From contig NW_026089624.1 of NCBI RefSeq assembly GCF_024586455.1, positions 12,801,341-12,865,340 on the forward strand: DNA of 64,000 nt, in the 5' to 3' direction. The translations under genes were made by a program, and so were the position numbers. The notes under the pieces are model-generated. The model did no database searches. It was not told the DNA's origin and saw nothing but the letters and a program-made list of their open reading frames with translations. Shown here piece after piece: positions 46,401-55,400 of this stretch. How positions within the stretch are numbered: the stretch's first letter is position 1; the number at the start of each line of letters is the position of its first letter. Source of the stretch: Bactrocera neohumeralis (Eukaryota > Arthropoda > Insecta > Diptera > Tephritidae).

Positions 46401-49400
46401 CTGTGATCTCTTAATATTTTTCTTTTAATTTTTTCTTCTAAAAGGAAAGTTAAAATTGCCGAACTGATTGTAAATTTTATTAGGATTACTTTCACAAGAT
46501 TTGTCACATTAGTAAACAGCTGATTCGAATTGTTTTTGCGCATATTCGAAACGACGAAATCCAAACAGATTCTGTGACACCATTGAAAATCAGAATTGGT
46601 TTGCAATTTTTACAGCTAAGGAAATCTTTCTTGGATTCCACAACACTCCTGAATGACGTGACTTAACGATGCTGAGATTAAAAAGATAATTTTACACAAA
46701 CATAACAAAAATTGTCGGGGTCATTAGAACACGTGGGATGTTTACGATGTAACAAACGTATACTTATATATGATGCAAGTTAGTAGAATGCAATAGTTAT
46801 ACAGACGTATAAATGAAGTTATTAAAAAAGTGGTCAGAAATTATTATGTGACTGTCACAAAAAAACAAGCCGTGATTATTATATACTAGAGGACCCGCCC
46901 ACGCTTTACTGTGGCTGACACATAAATAATACTACTCCTTAACAACTACCATCTATATTATTTCTATTAGTTGGATTATAACTATTAGTTAATGAAATAT
47001 AGCATTTTTTGATGCAACTTGTGTTAGTTTACAAAAAATGGATCATAAACATTTCGTGTGTTAATAAAGCTTTGCTTTTTGGGAGAAAGTAGTGCTGAAT
47101 TAGGGCTCTGCACCAGGGAAATCAGTCGTTGAAAAGAGATTTGCTAAGTTTGAAAGAGACGAAATGAGTCCCGAGGACAATCAGCAATTCGTTGTTTATT
47201 CGTTTAGATTATGAACCTGCGAGGCACCCACTTTGCACAGAGCTTTCGCCTCATTACCGCCTGTGGCCCGCACGTGTTAAATTTGGAGCAAAACAATACC
47301 TCTTTCCTAAACCATGAAGAGTTCTTACTGAACAAAAAACTAGCTTTATCAAATATTTCTTACCACTGGTCAATTGCCTAAATGCATATCTTAAGTAAAT
47401 ATGTTGGTAACTTATTGAGTGCATACGTATTACATATAAATGCATACATGCCTCATGTAAATGTATGTATCCTTATGCATTTGTTTATGTATTTGCTTTG
47501 TACTGCCTCAGCATTGGCGAAGATATGCCAATATATTTGAACATATTGCCGAGGGAAAAAGTAATTATTCAATTTTAGTGGACTGTATGTGTTTTTAAAA
47601 TAGTGAGAATTACACAGTTTCATATTTTATCTAATATGTTGAACATTCTTAAGTATAATAAAACTAAATATATTGATGCGTACTGAATGTCCTTTGGTAT
47701 CAACGTACATGTTCATTTTTGAACACTTAATATCTTCGGAATATCTAAATTCATCCACTACATTTTTACCTATTTATTTTTACAACAATTAATATATATT
47801 TTAGAATGTCTTTAGAGTATACAACGTTCACAGCTTTCTTGTCGTTAAACAATACAAACATTTTTATTCTAGAGGTTACTCTTAAAAGAGCGACATACAG
47901 TTGGCCATGTGAAAAACAGTTAACGCTCAAATCTAAACCTGCAACGTTGAAGGTTTGACCCTGCGATTTATTAATGGCCATTGCGAAAAATGTCTTTGCC
48001 GGAAACTGTAATCGTTTAAATTGGAAGGGTAAATCCGATGGTATTAGAGGGATTCGGGGAATCAATACATCTTCTCCGGAACCACATCCTGTGAGTATTG
48101 TGCACTCTATTGTGAAAGTTTTCAGTGCATCGCTGGCGATTTTCAGCGAGCGCTTGAATGTAGAGTGAGCGGTTCGGCCTCCTTCCAAAAGCGTAGCGGC
48201 AATGCCGGATGATGCAACAGCTAACGCAATTTTTTCGGTAGAACTCACTTTTTTAAAAGCAGGTTGATTAAAAATGATTTTCCTGTACCACCTGGGGCAT
48301 CACTGAAAAACAATTTCTCTTCATTGTTATGAATTGTTGATAGTAATGCAGTGAGCACTTTTTTCTGATCGATGTTTAATCGTGGCTCATTTTGAGCTAT
48401 ATTTTGTAGAAGTCTAATTTGATCGTATGAAGTTTCTCTTGTGTATTCAGAACTGTTAGTTAAATCTGCTAAATCCCCGTTAGGATGGTAATGGTATGGT
48501 TGTCGACGTCATCTAAGGGGAGGCTCAGGAAACTGGCTGTTTCGACGGGTTCGGACCAAAGGGAAAAGGGTGTTAGATGGGTGGGGTTGGTAGGGCATGC
48601 AAAGAGGTGGTCAGTGTCATGCGGAGACTCGTTGCATGCAGAACATACATTGGGTATGTCAGGGTCTATTCTGGATAAGTAGGAGTTTAACCTGCTACAG
48701 TATCCAGAACGAAGTTGCGCAAGGGTCACTCGCGTTTCCCGCGGCAACTCGAGCTCTTCGTCTGCGATGGGTGGTGGTTTGACTCCAAGAACGCCATTCA
48801 CGGGAAGGGAGTCGGTGAAGATGTTGATGGCTCCACTGTGAATGGCGGTCAGTACCTGTCGAAAGTCAGTTGCGTCAAAAGTCCGGTCGGCGTACTGTAC
48901 GATGTCGTCGACGTAGCTAAGGAAAGCCCTCTTGATGCTCCTAGGAGGCGGTTCCGCTCCAAGCAGATGTCTGCAAAGGTAATTTCTACGAAAACATCCC
49001 AGCAGCAACTACTTGGAGAGGACTTCATTATGCTCCTTAGCGGGGAGTGTAAGCGTCTCACTATGACGGTGTTCGATGGGAGACATCAAAAGACATCCTG
49101 TTGTGGTCCGGAGTGCAGTGTTCTGACAGGTCTGAAGTTTCCTAACCGTGCCACTGCATCCAGGCGACCATATTGGTGCTGCGTACTTGAGGACCGGCCG
49201 GCCGATTACCTATTATGTCGCCAGCAACGTTTCTTTGTCTTTTCCCCATGTGCTGCCGGCTAGCGACTTGAGGAGTAGAGAGTGTAGGAGCAAAGGCTAT
49301 CAAAGGTTACACCTAAAATTTTAGGGTTATTGACAGTCGGAATTTTGACGCCATCGACTGCAATATTAGGCTCCAGTCTATACTTCTTCGTCCAGTACGT

Positions 49401-52400
49401 AAAAATGGTCGCTGTGGATTTGGTGGGGGAAAGTGCGAGGTTCCGTGCAGTGAGGAAACGAAAAAAGTTGGAGAGGTAGTTGTTTCCTTTCGAACACATG
49501 CCATCGATTTCATTGCCCGACGTCAATATCGTGCAATCGTTGTCGTACGAAGTTATGGAAACCCCCTCTGATGGCTGCGGGAGTTTCGAGATATAGACGT
49601 TAAACAGTAACGGGGTGAGGACACCACCCTGCGGAACCCCCTGTTTAATTATTTTTAGTTTAGATGTTTCACCTCGAAGTAGTACGGACGATTGACGACC
49701 GTTCAGGCAGTTCATGGTCCACCTCTTCAGTCCTGAAGGAAGCTTACTTTTCTTGATGTCCTGCAGTAGCGTTGTGTGGTTAACTGTGTCAAAAGCTTTT
49801 GACAAGTCCAACGCTACGAGGATCGTTCTCTAACAGGGTGGTTTCTGGTTGAGGCCACGAACTATCTGAGCGTTTATGACGCTAAGTGCTGTGGTGGTGC
49901 TGTGCACTTTTCGTAAGTCATGCTGATGGTTTGCTAGGCTCAGGTGGTGAGTGAAGGTCGGGAGTAGCAAGACCTCAAGTGTCTTCACTTCTGGGGAGAG
50001 GAGAGTTATCGTAGGATAGGACTCCCCTTTGTTGGCAGGTTTCCCAGGTTTCAGTAGTGGGAGCACTCTTCCGACTTTCCACACATCGGGTATTTGAAGA
50101 GTGGTCTGCGACAGGTTGAGGACCTTGGTGAGATGACTCACTCCCGTAGAGCTTAGATGCTTTAGTATTAGCATTTTGATTCCATAAGGGCCAATGGATT
50201 GAGAAGATTTCGATTTGTTGATGACATTCAGAACCTCCTCATCGATGGTTGGCATTTTTCGCAGCCGTCGGTTAACACATCGTTTGGCTTTGTCTACCGA
50301 AGGGTGCAGTGTAAACTGCCGGCTAAAATAGCTCGCGCACTTCTTCGGGTCCGAAGAGGCATGACCATTGAATTGAACTTCAACTCGGTCGTCATGTCTC
50401 TTCGGGTTAGACAAAGCTTTGACAGTAGCCCAAAGCTTACTCACACCGGAGGAGAGGTTGCAGGACTTCACGTGCCCTATCCATTTCGTCCGCTTATGAT
50501 GATTTACCATACGCCGAATGGCGTTGAGATCCCTTATTCGGGAATCCCCGGGATCGGCATGGCGTAAGGTGTCGCGCTCGTTAGCTAAAACGGCTGCTTC
50601 CGCTGGGAAATTGGGGCGGATTTCCGCTATTCGTCCAGCCGGGATGAAGCAAGCTGTAGCTGCAGCGATCACCTTGCGGAATTGACGTTCGCCAACGCAT
50701 ACGTCCGTAGGAATGGGTAGAGCGTTGAAAGCGCTCTCAGTAAATTCTGTGAAGCCGGCCCAGTTAGCTTTGTTAAAGTTAACGAAGGTTGTCCACAGAA
50801 ACGAAGTCGGCAGGTTTCTCGATCGATATAATTATGAGCAGATGGTCTGATGTGAGAGTTAGCATAGGTCGCCAGGTTATGCTATTTATCAGACCACTAC
50901 TAGCAATGGTAATATCGGACGAGCTATTACAGGTAACCATAACTCTGGTGGGGGCTTCGTCATTCATTGTGCAGAATGTCGAATCGTCAACCTGTCCCGG
51001 CAGCTCCATCCCCTACGATCATTTGACAGGCAGGAATGCCAAAAATCGTGGTGCGCGTTAAAGTCGCTTTGTACCAAACGGTTTTTACCACGAAGTAGCG
51101 CGCCTATATTCGTCTTCATCGATTAGACGATACTGCACGGCGTTGTGCAATATGAAGGCTAGGCCACCACCATTATCTCGCACGCGATCTTTACGTATTA
51201 CGTTGAAACCGGCACAACTCAGAAGATCTTAGCGGCTGTTTAGTGTAGTTTCTTTGACCGCAGCTATCGATACGCGTTCCCGATTCATAAGTGCAACTAT
51301 CTCCTCGATATTACTCGGGAGTCCGTTGCAGTTAAATTGAAGAACACGGGCTGGTCGCGGGTGTCCGTGGATGATCCTGGGGGTGAGGGAGTGACATGTG
51401 GGTGGTATTTGTTGCAGCTGCAGAATCCGCAGGGGCGGTTGTCGCACTGGGATGTTGGTTGGCGACGCCACTGTTGTGTGTTGCGGGGGCAACGTACAAA
51501 TCACTCCACTCACGTGTGGTGAGCAGGCCAAAACGCGCCGAGAAGTGACACCAGCCAGTGCAGGAATTGCTCTTAACTGATGTAACATTCCGACGTATGA
51601 CGGTCTGACACAAGGAGCAGACTGTGTGAGTTGCTGATTGGTTCTCGCACGAGGATTGGAGCAGGATGAAGGTTGGGGGGGAGGGACAAGTCAGAGTGGG
51701 AGCTATGTTGCCTGTTTGAGCTCCTGGGGACCGTGGACGTCCTCTGTTGGCCACTCGGGGTGAGTGGCGGCGCAGCGCGCGAACTCTATGCAGATTGCAC
51801 AGCCGTAGAGGCTAGTGTTGCAGTATTGCGTAGGCAACATGGAGCAACGTAACTCGTGGTCCACTCCCTGTGAGCCTGAGCAGGTCTTAAGATGGCTCCA
51901 TCCAATGCATGTTTAACACCTGACCGAGGTGAAGTTTGGATGCAGCCTGTTTGCGAAAACGCAGCAGAGAAATTCCTCCGGGCCCGGGTTGTACTCAATG
52001 CTAGCACGAGTCAGGAGGATACGGAGCAAGGCATTGCTCCAATGACGACAAACACAAATTAACACTCACCGATCCAAGCGGAGTTAGATCGCCGAAATAA
52101 CAGCCCTTGGTCGGATGAAATCCGAGTCAATCCCGGTGCGTAGGACCGTGTGCCGTGGGAATCGAAATCTGAATTAGTAGTATTAGCTGGCATTGGCACC
52201 CCAAACTTTTCAAACGCTGTTTAGTACATTATTTTGATAAATCTCGTGGGGTTCAGCCTGCGTTTGCAATGTAAGCGGAAAAAATGTAATTATTTACATC
52301 ACATTAAAAATCTCAAAAATAACAGCATTTCTCCACTATTTAATGGACGTTATAATACATATAAACCTTCCTTTTTAATCACTCTATCTATTAATAAAAC

Positions 52401-55400
52401 CGCATCAAAAACTGTTGCGTAGTTTTAAAGATTTAAGCATACAAAGGGACAGAAAAATCGACTTTCTTTTATACTTTGTATTGATTGTTAATGAGGGTAC
52501 ACCAACATGAATAAAATCCTCTGAAAATTCGTGTGGCAAAAACAGTGTTTACCAGTATAATTTGTTTACTCTATCATAACAACTAACCATTGTGGTATAT
52601 TATTCGTGTGCAGGGATTTTATATGAAAACTGCAAGATTCATGTCATAAACTGCTGAGTTAAAGGAATTATCTAACTTACCTCATCCCAATATTTTGTAA
52701 CGTATATATAAAGCTCTTTTAACGCCACTAACGTGTCAAACTCATCACTCTGTTGCACTGATAACTGCTGCATAGCTGTACTAATTTCTTGATCACTTAT
52801 TTGAGGCAAACGAGCGATATCGCGATAAAATTGTCTAACCATCTTACGATACTGCGGAATGTCCTAAAAATATTAAAATCATACAAAACCATCATATATA
52901 ACAGTATATTCGGAACAAACCTTGGCAAATAACAACTTGTTAGAAGGAGAATCTTTCCCAAGTCGATGCTCAGTTGTTGAACACGCATCCATAAAAGTTT
53001 GCGCTATTACACTTAGGCAAGAGTCCAAGGTTACTGTTTTATTTACATCAAATATAAAGTCTGGATTCTTTATAAAATTTACCCAAAACCGCAACGGTAA
53101 ACTGTTTGATTTCCATGCTTGGAGTATTTCTGTGTCGACAATTTGGTATCTTCGTGCGGCTTCGTCAAAAAGATCAAATAGCCATTTTACAGACGGAGGT
53201 AATTCTTCATTTACAGTTAGTATCGTAGCAAAAAAATCATCAACAAATTTGTGTACAGTCCCTTTAGCCGCTAACAATCTCGTTAAATAAACTTCAGGTA
53301 TAGTCTTGTTTATGCGGTCGCTAACTGCGCTACATGCCGCAGAAGTTACGTTGCCACCGGAAATGGCAGTATTTTTAATATTCATAAAATGATCATTCCC
53401 TACTGGTTTCACCAAATGATACACTCGCGGTTGCTGTGGTCCACTTTCGATGTCATTGTTAATAATAATTTGGGATTGCGAATTATTAATGTAATAAACT
53501 GCAAAAATATCTAATTAGTTATTAGCAATACATATGCTTCACGGTTATGTTTTATTACAATTATTATACGATTGCTGATTTTTATTGTAATGTGTGTTAA
53601 AACCATCCCCTTGACGTGCTATCAGCGACATAACTGCAGATTCCTTCACTCCGTAATGGGCCAGAGTGTTTAGGCGTTTCCATCCATTTATTGTCTTGGT
53701 GGTTAAATCCTCATCTTGCAATGTTAAGTGACCGCCACGACCATGACGCCATTCTAAATCGACTTCATTCACTGAAGGTCGGCAAGAAAATGGTGTATTT
53801 TTAAAAAGGGCATCCAGTACCTTCGATTTTACTTGTGAAATGGTATCCCAATCAAGTACTTTGCACTGGACTTTTTCATCAAGATCATCCTGCACTATGT
53901 GTAGCATCACAACAGAATGTGGGATTTGCTCGTGTAATAATCGCTCTTCTGATAACGAGTACCGTGCCTCATGTGTTATAGCATCTACAAGACCTTTCTC
54001 TATTTGATGTTTGATGGCTTTAAACAATAAGAACAAACTTGAACCAGCATATTCCTTTAAATAGTCGTACATACAAATCGCCATGTAATTGGTAAGCATT
54101 TTTTCGACAACACTTTCAGTACGACGTAACATTAACTGCGGATACTTTCCCACTACTGACTTATCTACTAAACGTAATAATAGACACTTCAAAATCTCTG
54201 TGGTATATTCCATTTTATTCATCAAAACGATCATTAACAGCGAAGCAACATTAACTCTACCCGAATAAAAAATTTATTTATGTTCAATTCAAATATTATA
54301 TTACTTACTTGTCGCGGATAGTGAACGTTTTCTGAGATTCCAGTGTTTCAATAAATGTCAATACAAAATATTTGTTGCTTATCAGTTGTTCGAATTGAAG
54401 CATGGCTGTATCGTATGGACTATGGGGAATATTCATTCTTAGCTAAAAATAATTGTGAAAATAAATATAAGAAATGTAATTATTGATGTAAAAACATATT
54501 AAGTATTTTCGCAAAATGTTTACTTAAAAAGGATCGAACAGTGAAGACGCCGTAAAACACGGACTTTTTAAATAAATTTTACCATGTAAACGATCTAGGC
54601 TAAATACATAACTGCACATTTATGTGGATTATTTCATTTTTCTACAAAAAAAATTAAAAAGAATGAAACAACTATCCCATTAATTGTTCTGCGATTGATA
54701 GCTAAGCTGTGTCCCTTTTAGGGAAGCACTATATGCGAAAAGTTGTATTCCTATCTTTGTTGGTGCTTGTTTTACATATCGTAAAATGAAAGAACCTGAT
54801 AAAATTTAAAATGATATTATATCGAAAATGTATGACAATTATACAATTTAACAATTTACACCGTATATTAAGAAGAAAATGTGAAATTAAAACTTTTAGA
54901 AACATGACAAATTCATCAGTACCAGGTTTTGGTTACAGCGCTTTATATTCATTTTGGGGGCGAGTTGCCTGTCTAGCTTAACCAAAGCCGGTTGCACGGG
55001 CGGTATAAGTAAAACTTTTGTATTCCGTACAAACATGCTCCGAGAGTATAAAAAGTAGGAAGAGAAAATGGGAAAAGTTTTGGCATTTTCACAAAATAAT
55101 GTCATAGTAAAACAAAAAAAAAAAATCTGTGACATTTCTGTACACAAGTTTAATCGAATTTATATTTACATTTACCTTCGGTGCTACCAAAATTGGATGA
55201 TTGGAAACTCCAGGAAAGAACACTTTCATTATGTAATTGACATGGTCGAGCGTAGGTATGCCAGTACTTTCTAAATCAGCGGTCAAATCAGTCAAATCGG
55301 TTTGCAATTCGGCAAATGCTTGTTTACATTCTGAACGCACATTGCTTTCCAATGTAATCATTTGAATTTGAATTCGTTTGTATTCACGTTCTGCCTGCGT

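Larger units (their letters stand above)
45403..46885. other. Plexin intron sequence without genes
   Basis: No supported coding region. It contains a Helitron-like string (cggttcagtcgttcttgagc, 46045), a hairpin (46108-46180) and a dispersed repeat match (46553-46650). Confidence 0.5.
48473..52175 (-). mobile_element. Jockey/LOA-like LINE copy 1 (minus strand)
   Basis: About 3.7 kb in the order 5' leader, Cys-rich (PHD-like) protein, endonuclease, reverse transcriptase, C-terminal Cys/His motif. The 5' end carries the same element as the SINE-like insert at 16980. The 3' end abuts Helitron 3 at ccccgttagg. No target duplication was found. Multiple frame breaks. Confidence 0.88.

Noticed and set aside
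48715..49263. Plus-strand frame of 182 codons
   Set aside because: It is antisense to the C-terminal part of LINE copy 1, whose minus-strand motifs are clear.
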